Positions 18,482 through 25,862 of a DNA stretch of 60,555 bases are shown one piece after another. The translations under genes and the position numbers were made by a program. The notes below the pieces were generated by a model that saw only the letters and a list, made by a program, of their open reading frames with translations, searched no databases and was not told where the DNA came from. Origin of the DNA: an uncultured bacterium. Its GTDB lineage: Bacteria; Dictyoglomota; Dictyoglomia; Dictyoglomales; Dictyoglomaceae. Numbering within the stretch: the first letter of the stretch is position 1; every line of letters begins with the position of its first letter. Where the stretch lies: positions 1 through 60,555 of the forward strand of contig CALHLF010000027.1 in assembly GCA_938034905.1 (NCBI GenBank), written 5' to 3'.

Positions 18482-18898
18482 ATGTTGGAATTAAGTATTA
18501 AAGAGAGGAAAGTAATACATGAAGTAGGAAGTAGAAAAACTGCAAGAGTTAAAGTTTGGCTCCATTACCCAGGAGAAGGGAAAATAATTGTGAATGATAA
18601 GAATATAGAAGAATACTTTGGTGGAAGATTATTTTTTCATGTTTTAGTTAAAAAACCATTAGAGCTCACAGGAATGAAAGATCAAGTAGATGTTATTGCA
18701 GATGCTATGGGTGGAGGCCCATCGGCTCAGGCTCAAGCTTTAGCTCATGGTATTGCTAAAGCTCTTACTTCTCTTAACCCAGAATTTAGAGGTATATTGA
18801 AGAAAGAAGGATTATTAAAAAGAGATCCCAGAGAAAAAGAAAGAAAGAAATATGGTTTAAAGAGAGCAAGAAGAGCTCCTCAATATTCAAAGCGTTAA
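18482..18898 (+). CDS. rpsI: 30S ribosomal protein S9
   Basis: S9 contacts P-site tRNA through its C-terminal tail. The 138-residue protein has GRRK-like GSRKTARVKVWL, the GGGPSAQAQALAHGIAKAL helix, and the ending GLKRARRAPQYSKR with the conserved terminal Lys-Arg. AGGAGG precedes the ATG. It lies 9 bp after rplM. Confidence 0.97.
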   Translation: MLELSIKERKVIHEVGSRKTARVKVWLHYPGEGKIIVNDKNIEEYFGGRLFFHVLVKKPLELTGMKDQVDVIADAMGGGPSAQAQALAHGIAKALTSLNPEFRGILKKEGLLKRDPREKERKKYGLKRARRAPQYSKR

Positions 18899-18901
18899 AT
18901 T

Positions 18902-19423
18902 ATGGAATTGAAGGATTATATTATTTCTTTAGCTAAAAGGGCTATTGAGACATATTTAAGAGAGAAGAAGGTTATAGAACCTCCAAAAGATGTCCCTCTG
19001 GAATTAAAACGAAGAGGCGGTGCTTTTGTTTCTATTCATACAAAAACAGGTAGGCTTCGGGGTTGTATAGGAACTATACAGCCATTATATGAGAATTTAG
19101 CTCAAGAAATTATACAGAATGCTATAAGTTCTGCTTTTAGAGACCCAAGATTTCCACCTATTAGTTTGGAAGAATTAGATGATTTGGAGTTTTCTGTGGA
19201 TATTCTTTCTCCCTTAGAGGAAGTAAAAAACTTAGAGGAATTAGACCCTAAAAAATTTGGAATAGTAGTGGAAAAAGACTGGAGAAGGGGAGTGCTTTTG
19301 CCTGATCTTGAAGGAGTAGATACCGTTAAGAAACAATTGGAAATTGCATTAGCAAAAGCAGGCATCGATCCTTCGGAAGATTTTAAAATTTACAAGTTTA
19401 CAGTTATTAGATATAAGGAATGA
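18902..19423 (+). CDS. amrA: AMMECR1 domain protein (AmmeMemoRadiSam component A)
   Basis: A 173-residue AMMECR1 family protein, recognised by the conserved [10 protein letters not shown] motif near residue 44 and [10 protein letters not shown]. The biochemical activity of the family is not established. In many prokaryotes it is linked to, or fused with, a MEMO domain and lies beside a radical SAM enzyme; here the radical SAM gene follows with no gap (stop at 19423, next ATG at 19424). No MEMO domain is present in this protein or window. It starts 3 bp after rpsI. Confidence 0.88.
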   Translation: MELKDYIISLAKRAIETYLREKKVIEPPKDVPLELKRRGGAFVSIHTKTGRLRGCIGTIQPLYENLAQEIIQNAISSAFRDPRFPPISLEELDDLEFSVDILSPLEEVKNLEELDPKKFGIVVEKDWRRGVLLPDLEGVDTVKKQLEIALAKAGIDPSEDFKIYKFTVIRYKE

Positions 19424-20422
19424 ATGAAAGAAGCTTTATACTATGAAAAATTAGAAGATGAAAAGGTTCAGTGTTTTCTCTGTCCAAATCATTGTTTGAT
19501 AATCTCTGGGAAGAGAGGAGCTTGTGGGGTCAGAGAAAATAAGAATGGTATTTTATATTCCCTCAATTATAATCTTATAAGTTCCATAGCCTTAGATCCT
19601 ATCGAAAAAAAACCGTTATACCACTTTCATCCAGGAAAACTTATTTTATCAGTAGGCACAGTAGGATGTAACTTTAAATGTCCTTTTTGCCAAAATTGGA
19701 GTATTTCTCAAGTTTCTCCCGAAGAATTAAAACTTGAAAAAATTGATAGCTATAAATTAATTTCTCTTGCAAAGTCTTATAAATCCTTTGGGATTGCCTA
19801 TACCTACAATGAGCCCTTTATATGGTATGAATTTGTCTTAGAAACTTCTAAGATTGCTAAAGAAGAAGGATTAGATAATGTTCTTGTAACCAATGGCTAT
19901 ATAGAAGAAAAGCCCTTTTTGGAATTAGCCCCATATATTTCTGCTATGAATATTGATCTAAAAGCTTTTACTCAAGAATTTTATTTAAAATTATGTAAAG
20001 GTAAATTAGATGCAGTATTAAACACTATATATTTAGCCCACAAAAAGAACATTCATGTAGAAATAACTACTCTTATTATTCCTACATGGAATGATGGAGA
20101 AGAAGAAATTGAAAATTTAGTTGACTGGATAGCAAGTATAGATAAAAATATTCCCCTCCACTTCTCTCGATACTTCCCAGCTTACAAGTTTAACTTATCT
20201 CCTACCTCTTTTGACACTTTATTAAAAGCTTATTCTATTGGTAAAAAAAAGTTAAATTATGTTTATTTAGGCAATATATGGGATTTGGAAACTTCTACAA
20301 CCTTTTGTCCTAAATGTAAAAGTCCACTTATTGTTAGGGATGGTTATTCTATTAAAAAAAATCTTTTAGTAAGTAGTAACTTATGTCCCTTTTGTGGTGA
20401 GGAAATTTCTATTATAATATAA
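19424..20422 (+). CDS. amrS: Radical SAM enzyme of the AmmeMemoRadiSam type
   Basis: A 332-residue radical SAM protein. The [4Fe-4S] motif CxxxCxxC appears as CNFKCPFC near residue 79. An N-terminal cysteine segment (CFLCPNHC) and a C-terminal zinc ribbon (CPKC...CPFC, residues 296-325) match the AmrS group, formerly annotated as pyruvate formate-lyase activating-like. YTYNEPFIWYEF and MNIDLKAF are also conserved. The product of the reaction is unknown. Close coupling to the AMMECR1 gene supports the assignment. Confidence 0.88.
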   Translation: MKEALYYEKLEDEKVQCFLCPNHCLIISGKRGACGVRENKNGILYSLNYNLISSIALDPIEKKPLYHFHPGKLILSVGTVGCNFKCPFCQNWSISQVSPEELKLEKIDSYKLISLAKSYKSFGIAYTYNEPFIWYEFVLETSKIAKEEGLDNVLVTNGYIEEKPFLELAPYISAMNIDLKAFTQEFYLKLCKGKLDAVLNTIYLAHKKNIHVEITTLIIPTWNDGEEEIENLVDWIASIDKNIPLHFSRYFPAYKFNLSPTSFDTLLKAYSIGKKKLNYVYLGNIWDLETSTTFCPKCKSPLIVRDGYSIKKNLLVSSNLCPFCGEEISIII

Positions 20423-20429
20423 AGAAATT

Positions 20430-20831
20430 ATGAAAATTCGTAAATTCTTTTATATAATTTTGGGGATATTATTTTTGGGATTTTGGGGTTATAGCTATTA
20501 TCAGTGGTGGTTAGATATTCCATGGAGGGAAAGATGGAAGAAACTTAAAGAAAACCCAGAACTTTTTTATTCGAAAGAGATAGAACTTAAAGGAGAAGTT
20601 ATAAATCCTTATACTATTGTAGGAACAACTATATCAGTATATGTTTTGGAGTTTGAGAACTATAGATATGATGTAGTAAGTTATACAGGAATTCCTGAAG
20701 AGAAATCTAAGATAATTGTTAAGGGTAAAATTAAAAGGGATTTTAAAGTGGAAACTCATTTTGGAAATAGAAAGATTATCAAGACTTTCCCTTGGGTAAT
20801 TATAGAAGAGGAAAGGAGAGAGGCACAATGA
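20430..20831 (+). CDS. Small membrane-anchored protein of unknown function
   Basis: A 133-residue protein that I do not recognise. Residues 6-24 form one hydrophobic helix followed by an aromatic stretch (YYQWWLDIPW), so it is probably anchored with the bulk outside the cytoplasm. The rest alternates short beta-like segments (EIELKGEVI, ISVYVLEF, KIIVKGKI), compatible with a small OB-like barrel; that is inference. It sits 7 bp after the radical SAM gene and overlaps glmM by 4 bp, so it is co-transcribed with both. Confidence 0.75.
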   Translation: MKIRKFFYIILGILFLGFWGYSYYQWWLDIPWRERWKKLKENPELFYSKEIELKGEVINPYTIVGTTISVYVLEFENYRYDVVSYTGIPEEKSKIIVKGKIKRDFKVETHFGNRKIIKTFPWVIIEEERREAQ

Positions 20832-22156
20832 GAAAGTTTTTTGGGACAGACGGAATAAGGGGGAAAGTTAATGAAGATTTAACTCCCGAGTTTACTTTAA
20901 AATTAGGAAAAATATTAGCAAGTTATTTAAAAAATGAAAATGGGAAAATAATTATTGGATATGATACAAGAATATCTAAGGATATGTTAAATTTTGCTTT
21001 ACAATCGGGGATACTTTCTGCAGGAATAGATACTTTGGATGTAGGAATTATTCCTACACCAGGAATTGCCTATCTTGTCAAAAATTTGGATTCTATTTCT
21101 GCAGGTATTATGATTTCAGCATCCCATAATCCTGTAGAGTATAATGGTATTAAAATATTTGGAAAAGATGGTTTTAAACTTCCTGATGACGTCGAAGACG
21201 AGATAGAGAGGTTACTTGAGTCTCCAAGACCTCTTTATTTTGGGGAGAAAATAGGAAAGAGAATTGATTTTTCAGAGGGAAGAGAACTTTATGTAGAATT
21301 TCTTAAGAATATTGTAAATATTGAGTTAGAAGGTTGGAAAATCTTTTTAGATTGTGCTTATGGTTCTGTTTCTGATATTGCCCCTAAGTTATATAGAGAT
21401 TTAGGTGCAGAAGTTATTGCTATAAACTATAATTATGATGGAACAAATATAAATAAGAATTGTGGAGCAGTTTATCCTGAAGTTGGTCTTGATAATTTTA
21501 GGAAATCTGATGCAACAATTGGTTTTACCTTTGATGGAGATGGGGATAGAGTTTTAGCTTTTTCTAAGGATTTTACTATTGTTAATGGAGACAAGATCCT
21601 GGGAATTATTGCATTATATTTAAAGAAAAGAAATAAGCTTAATAAAAATGTAGTAGTTGGAACAATAATGACCAACTGTGGGCTTGAAGAATTTCTTAAA
21701 AAAGAAGATATTTCCCTTATTAGGACTAAAGTTGGGGATAGATATATTTTAGAAGAAATATTGAACAATAAATTAAATCTTGGAGGAGAACCTTCAGGAC
21801 ATATTATTATTTTTGATTATTTACCTACAGGGGATGGCCTCTTAACTTCTCTTTTTCTTTTAAAAGTTTTGAAAGAAGAAAACGTCTCCTTAGAAGAATT
21901 GGCACATTCTATACCCCAGTTTCCACAAATAACTGAAAATTTATCTTTAAACAAAAAATATCCAAAGGAAATCCTAAAAGATCTTGAAGAATATGTTAGG
22001 GAGGTGATAAAGGAAAAAAATATTAGATATATAGTAAGATTCTCAGGGACGGAATCTTCAGTTTTGAGAATTACTTTAGAGGGAGATGTTCCTGAAAGCC
22101 TTTTAGAAGAATATATGAAGGAAATTAAAGAGAAGATAAATTTCCTTCTAAGTTAA
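20828..22156 (+). CDS. glmM: Phosphoglucosamine mutase
   Basis: GlmM converts glucosamine-6-phosphate to glucosamine-1-phosphate for UDP-GlcNAc and cell wall synthesis. From ATG 20828 (AAAGGAGAG upstream; 4-bp overlap with the previous gene) the product is 442 residues. The phosphoserine is Ser99 in ISASHNP, the metal loop is FDGDGDR, and the sugar-binding GGEPSGHI and phosphate-binding RFSGTESS loops are present. The open frame continues upstream to 20792 but that part is not conserved. Its TAA stop abuts the first base of the glmS ribozyme. Confidence 0.95.
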   Translation: MRKFFGTDGIRGKVNEDLTPEFTLKLGKILASYLKNENGKIIIGYDTRISKDMLNFALQSGILSAGIDTLDVGIIPTPGIAYLVKNLDSISAGIMISASHNPVEYNGIKIFGKDGFKLPDDVEDEIERLLESPRPLYFGEKIGKRIDFSEGRELYVEFLKNIVNIELEGWKIFLDCAYGSVSDIAPKLYRDLGAEVIAINYNYDGTNINKNCGAVYPEVGLDNFRKSDATIGFTFDGDGDRVLAFSKDFTIVNGDKILGIIALYLKKRNKLNKNVVVGTIMTNCGLEEFLKKEDISLIRTKVGDRYILEEILNNKLNLGGEPSGHIIIFDYLPTGDGLLTSLFLLKVLKEENVSLEELAHSIPQFPQITENLSLNKKYPKEILKDLEEYVREVIKEKNIRYIVRFSGTESSVLRITLEGDVPESLLEEYMKEIKEKINFLLS

Positions 22157-22300
22157 GCGCCTGAACTTACTCTATATAGAGTAAGTTGACGAGGTGGAGG
22201 TTTATCGAAGTTTTCGGCGGATGCCTCCAGGCAATTGCTACTTGCCTTAAGGAAACTTACAAAACTGGTGGGTGACCGCCAGGACAAAAGGTTTCCAGTA
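22157..22300 (+). ncRNA. glmS ribozyme: glmS self-cleaving ribozyme riboswitch
   Basis: The sequence matches the glmS ribozyme core: GCGCC at 22157-22161, a P1 hairpin (22164-22187, perfectly palindromic), then GTTGACGAGG, GGTTTATCGAAG, TTTTCGGCGGATGCC, and the P4 region with CTGGTGGGTGACCGCCAG. GGAAAC (near 22251) and GTTTCC (22291-22296) can close around P4. In the known mechanism glucosamine-6-phosphate is the coenzyme for cleavage before the first G, here between A22156 and G22157, and the cleaved glmS mRNA is degraded. A22156 is the last base of the glmM stop codon. The downstream limit is approximate. Confidence 0.95.
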
Positions 22301-22358
22301 GCAAGGCAAGTAAGGAAGTCTCCTTCTCATAAAATTTTTACTATGAGGAGGAGAGAAA

Positions 22359-24179
22359 ATGTGCGGTATTATTGGCTATGTTGGAAAAAATCCGTGTGTA
22401 CCTTATATTATAAAGGGATTAAAAATGTTGGAATATAGAGGATACGATTCTGCAGGATTAGCTACTTTGGTGGATGGAGAAATAAAAATTAAAAAGGTCG
22501 TTGGTAAGGTAAATCAGTTGGAAAAAATTGTGGTAAATAATGAGGAGGGTTATATAGGAATTGGACACACTCGGTGGGCGACCCATGGAGAGCCTACCTT
22601 AAACAATGCACATCCCCATATAGATTGTAACGGTCGTTTTGTTGTAGTTCATAACGGTATTATAGAAAACTACAAAGAACTAAAGGACTATCTATTAGGA
22701 AGAGGACACATATTCAGAAGTCAAACAGATACGGAAGTTATAGTACATCTTTTGGAAGAATTTTTTGAAGAAAATATTGTATATTCATTTAAAAGAGTTG
22801 TTGAAAAATTAGAAGGTTCTTTTGCATTAGTAATATTAGATAAAAATAATCCTCAGAGTCTTTATGGAATAAAAAGACAGAGCCCCTTAATAATTGGTTT
22901 AGGAGATGGAGAGGTATTTGTTGCTTCTGATATACCTGCACTTTCTCTTTGGGTTGAAGATTATATTTTCCCAGAAGATGATCAATTGGCTATTCTCAAT
23001 CCCAAAAAATTAGAGATTTATAATCTTAAAGATAAATTGGAAAAGTTAAATATAAAACCTGTTAAAATTTCAAAGGAAAAGATTTCTATTGATAAAGGTG
23101 GTTATCCCCATTACATGCTAAAGGAAATACATGAACAACCTACAATACTAAGGGAGATATTTACTGAAGGGATAGAGAAAAAAGGGAATTTCTTCTTTTT
23201 TAAAGATTTTAAAGAAGATGATAACCTATGGAAAAATATAAACAAAATATCCATAGTTGCTTGTGGAACTTCTTATCATGCGGGATATTTTGCAAAATAC
23301 CTCTGGGAGGAAGAATTACCTTATAATGTAGAAGTTGATTACTCCTCGGAATTTAGATATAGAAAGCCTAAAATAGATAAAAATACTCTTTTTATCGCCA
23401 TAAGTCAATCAGGAGAAACTGCAGATACTATTGCAGCCTTAAGATTAGCAAGAGAGAAAGGAGCTAAAATTCTTTCCTTGACGAATAATCTTAGAAGTAC
23501 TATAGCGAGAGAAAGTGATCTTAACCTATATTTAAGATCAGGAATAGAAATAGGTGTAGCGGCTACAAAGACATTTATGGCAGAATTAGCCTTTATTTTT
23601 CTTCTAAAAGAATATATAAAACAAGAATTATATGGGGAAAACAGTATAAATTGGGATGATTTAAGAAAAATACCTGTTTATTTAGAAAAGATTTTATCTG
23701 AATCTAATTTAATAAAAGAAATAGCTTATAAATATTCAAAAAATAAGAATTTTCTTTATATTGCACGGGGAAAGAATTTTCCATTAATTTTGGAAGGGGC
23801 TTTAAAGTTAAAGGAGATATCCTATATTCATGCTGAAGGTGTTTCTGCGGGAGAAATGAAACATGGTCCTATTGCATTATTGGATGAAAATACTCCTGTA
23901 ATGACAATAGCAGTTCAGGATGAGACTTATAACAAGATTTTCTCAAATTTAGAAGAAGTAAAAGCAAGAAAAGCACCTATCATTGCTATTGCTACTGAGA
24001 ATGATCAAAAAATTATGGATGTTGCTGATGATCTTATATATGTTCCTAAACACAATTCGAAGTATTACTACTTCTTCGTAACAATTCCCTTACAACTTTT
24101 TGCCTATTACGTGGCTGAGAAATTAGAAAGAGAAATTGACCAGCCAAGAAATTTAGCTAAGTCTGTAACGGTAGAATAG
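22359..24179 (+). CDS. glmS: Glutamine--fructose-6-phosphate aminotransferase
   Basis: Makes glucosamine-6-phosphate from fructose-6-phosphate and glutamine, the first step to UDP-GlcNAc. The 606-residue protein starts MCGIIGYVG, giving the catalytic Cys after Met removal; the glutaminase half also shows GHTRWATHGEP. Two SIS domains follow, with SQSGETADT and the ending QPRNLAKSVTVE. GAGGAGGAGAG lies before the ATG at 22359. Expression should be repressed by its product through the upstream ribozyme. Confidence 0.97.
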   Translation: MCGIIGYVGKNPCVPYIIKGLKMLEYRGYDSAGLATLVDGEIKIKKVVGKVNQLEKIVVNNEEGYIGIGHTRWATHGEPTLNNAHPHIDCNGRFVVVHNGIIENYKELKDYLLGRGHIFRSQTDTEVIVHLLEEFFEENIVYSFKRVVEKLEGSFALVILDKNNPQSLYGIKRQSPLIIGLGDGEVFVASDIPALSLWVEDYIFPEDDQLAILNPKKLEIYNLKDKLEKLNIKPVKISKEKISIDKGGYPHYMLKEIHEQPTILREIFTEGIEKKGNFFFFKDFKEDDNLWKNINKISIVACGTSYHAGYFAKYLWEEELPYNVEVDYSSEFRYRKPKIDKNTLFIAISQSGETADTIAALRLAREKGAKILSLTNNLRSTIARESDLNLYLRSGIEIGVAATKTFMAELAFIFLLKEYIKQELYGENSINWDDLRKIPVYLEKILSESNLIKEIAYKYSKNKNFLYIARGKNFPLILEGALKLKEISYIHAEGVSAGEMKHGPIALLDENTPVMTIAVQDETYNKIFSNLEEVKARKAPIIAIATENDQKIMDVADDLIYVPKHNSKYYYFFVTIPLQLFAYYVAEKLEREIDQPRNLAKSVTVE

Positions 24180-24182
24180 TTT

Positions 24183-24569
24183 ATGACTGAGAATTTAAGA
24201 ATACTTGGAGTAGGTTTGGATATTATAGAAATTGATAGAATAAGAGAAATAGCTCTAAAATACAGAAATTTTTTAGAGAGAATATTGTCTATAGAGGAAA
24301 GAAGACAAATAATTAATAAGAAGGATAAGTTTCCATCTATTGCTGTAAGATTTTCTGCAAAGGAAGCATTTATTAAAGCCTTAGGTGGAAGATTTGAGGG
24401 ATGGCGTTGGCAAGATGTGGAGGTTTTAACAGGAATAAATGGGGCTCCAGAAATAAGATTAAAAAATAAAGCTTTAGAGGAAGCTGTAAAAAGAGGAATT
24501 AAAGAAATAAAGATTAGTCTTTCTCATTCTAACAAATATGCAGTAGCAGTGGTTATAATACTAGGATAA
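24183..24569 (+). CDS. acpS: Holo-[acyl-carrier-protein] synthase
   Basis: Transfers phosphopantetheine from CoA to acyl carrier protein. The 128-residue protein has the two metal-site motifs: GVGLDIIEIDRI near residue 10 and FSAKEAFIKALG near residue 58, plus ISLSHSNKYAVAV at the end. Length is normal. It starts 3 bp after glmS without a strong SD. Confidence 0.95.
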   Translation: MTENLRILGVGLDIIEIDRIREIALKYRNFLERILSIEERRQIINKKDKFPSIAVRFSAKEAFIKALGGRFEGWRWQDVEVLTGINGAPEIRLKNKALEEAVKRGIKEIKISLSHSNKYAVAVVIILG

Positions 24570-24587
24570 GGGGGGAGAAATATTCCT

Positions 24588-25514
24588 ATGAAGGAAAGCC
24601 CATTGGAAAATTTAAGAAAAAAACTAGAAGAGATGAAGAAGATTTTAGGGGACATAATTGTTCCCAATCCTAAGAAACTTCAAGAAAATTGTGAAAAATT
24701 TATTACTCTTAGGCAAGAGATACAAGACTTAATTGATGAATTAGATAAATTAAAGGTTCCTATAGAGCCGGAATTAGTTCGATTAAGAGAGATTGACTCA
24801 TTGGTAAGATCAAATCTAAGGATATTTAATAGAGGGCTTAGAAATTCTTCTATATTTTCAAAAGCTTCTTGTTATCCTAAGGAGTTTTGGTGGTGGCATA
24901 TATCGGAAATTGTAAAAATAGAAAAAAAGAAGAAATTAAAAAAAATTATACTCTCTACAGGAATATTGGGGATTATTATAATAGGGATAATATTAATATT
25001 TACATTTTATAAGACTCCAGAAGAGGAATTTCTAACTGCTTTATCTTATGTGGATAAGTTAATAGAAGAAAAGAAATATGAGATAGCAGAGGTGGAAGCA
25101 AGAAAAATTTTAGAAAAATATCCCAATAGAATAGAAATTTGGATAAAATTAGGAATTATTCAAGAAATGAAGGGTCATCCTGATTTTACTTCCACCTATA
25201 ATAGAGCTAAAAGTTTATGTAAAAATGAAGAAGAATTTTATATGAGTAGAGCGATGGAATATTTTAGGATAAAGGAATTTGAAAGAGCAGAAAGGGATAT
25301 AGATAAAATTTTAAAGAAGGATAGTGAAAATCCCAGGGCTTTATATATATTGGGATCTATATATGAAGAGAAAGGAGAGATATTTGAGGCATTGAAAGTA
25401 TATAAAAAAATAGAATCCTTAGGAGATAAAGTTGATCCACAACTTATGGCAATGACAAAGGTCAGATTAGGTTTAATCATGCAAAAAATTCCATCTACTC
25501 TTCCTTTAAAATAG
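24588..25514 (+). CDS. TPR-containing membrane protein of unknown function
   Basis: A 308-residue protein I cannot assign to a named family. Residues 1-110 are charged and probably coiled coil. A single hydrophobic segment at about residues 118-142 (ILSTGILGIIIIGIILI) crosses the membrane. The C-terminal half has TPR-like helical repeats (for example AEVEARKILEKYPNRIEIWIKL-like spacing, then ALYILGSIYEEKGEIFEALK). GGGGGAG precedes the ATG at 24588. It ends the glmM-glmS-acpS run and precedes the 6S-like RNA. Confidence 0.75.
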   Translation: MKESPLENLRKKLEEMKKILGDIIVPNPKKLQENCEKFITLRQEIQDLIDELDKLKVPIEPELVRLREIDSLVRSNLRIFNRGLRNSSIFSKASCYPKEFWWWHISEIVKIEKKKKLKKIILSTGILGIIIIGIILIFTFYKTPEEEFLTALSYVDKLIEEKKYEIAEVEARKILEKYPNRIEIWIKLGIIQEMKGHPDFTSTYNRAKSLCKNEEEFYMSRAMEYFRIKEFERAERDIDKILKKDSENPRALYILGSIYEEKGEIFEALKVYKKIESLGDKVDPQLMAMTKVRLGLIMQKIPSTLPLK

Positions 25515-25619
25515 GTCGAAGCTTGAAGCTGATAAAAAGGGTGGGATTGGAGATCTAGATGGAAAGCTCTCTCATGAAAAAGAGAAAACTAGTCAATTTT
25601 GTCCTTTCAAAAATGGCAC

Positions 25620-25648
25620 TTGAAAAAAGAATTTAAAAGTGCTATATT
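25620..25648 (+). promoter_or_regulatory. Promoter of the 6S-like RNA
   Basis: TTGAAA at 25620-25625 and TATATT at 25643-25648 are 17 bp apart, with TG one base before the -10 (TGCTATATT), an extended -10. Predicted start is near 25655, a few bases before the closing stem of the RNA. Confidence 0.75.
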
Positions 25649-25654
25649 GAAAAC

Positions 25655-25835
25655 AAAGAGCCCTGCTGTGTGCGTGATGTGAACGTGTCCTTGGCTCAAC
25701 ACCTTTTCTTGGGAAGCCAATATCTTATTTTGGGATTGCGGCTCTAACGAGCTACATAACCAAAATAAGTGAGGCTTAAAAGTTTTGGGAAGAGGGCGCA
25801 AAGGCATGTAGCATCACGGCACAGCGGGGATTTTT
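25655..25835 (+). ncRNA. ssrS: 6S RNA (RNA polymerase regulator), probable
   Basis: No protein gene fits here. The stretch folds into one long interrupted hairpin: 25661-25679 pairs with 25812-25829 (CCCTGCTGTG with CACAGCGGGG and GCGTGATG with CATCACG, G-U pairs and one bulge allowed), and an inner stem pairs CTTATTTTGG (near 25725) with CCAAAATAAG (near 25761), capped by GCTCTAACGAGC. Between them is a largely unpaired bubble. The length near 180, the closing stem followed by TTTTT, and AGGCTTAAAAG in the 3' half resemble 6S RNA, which mimics an open promoter and sequesters housekeeping RNA polymerase. A strong promoter is positioned exactly. The rest of the gap 25515-25862 (first 105 bases) holds nothing I recognise. 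Confidence 0.75.
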
Positions 25836-25862
25836 AATAATAAATAGAAACCTGATGAAAAA

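Noticed and set aside
22235-22438. A 67-codon plus-strand frame upstream of glmS
   Set aside because: It covers the glmS ribozyme and overlaps the glmS start in another frame; the conserved RNA explains the sequence.
25607-25807. A 66-residue minus-strand frame in the gap before alaS
   Set aside because: It lies opposite the 6S-like RNA and has no SD or family resemblance.
25655-25835. tmRNA, SRP RNA or RNase P RNA as the identity of this RNA
   Set aside because: There is no tRNA-like end or tag frame, no SRP tetraloop helix motif, and none of the RNase P core sequences; the single long hairpin with a central bubble fits 6S.
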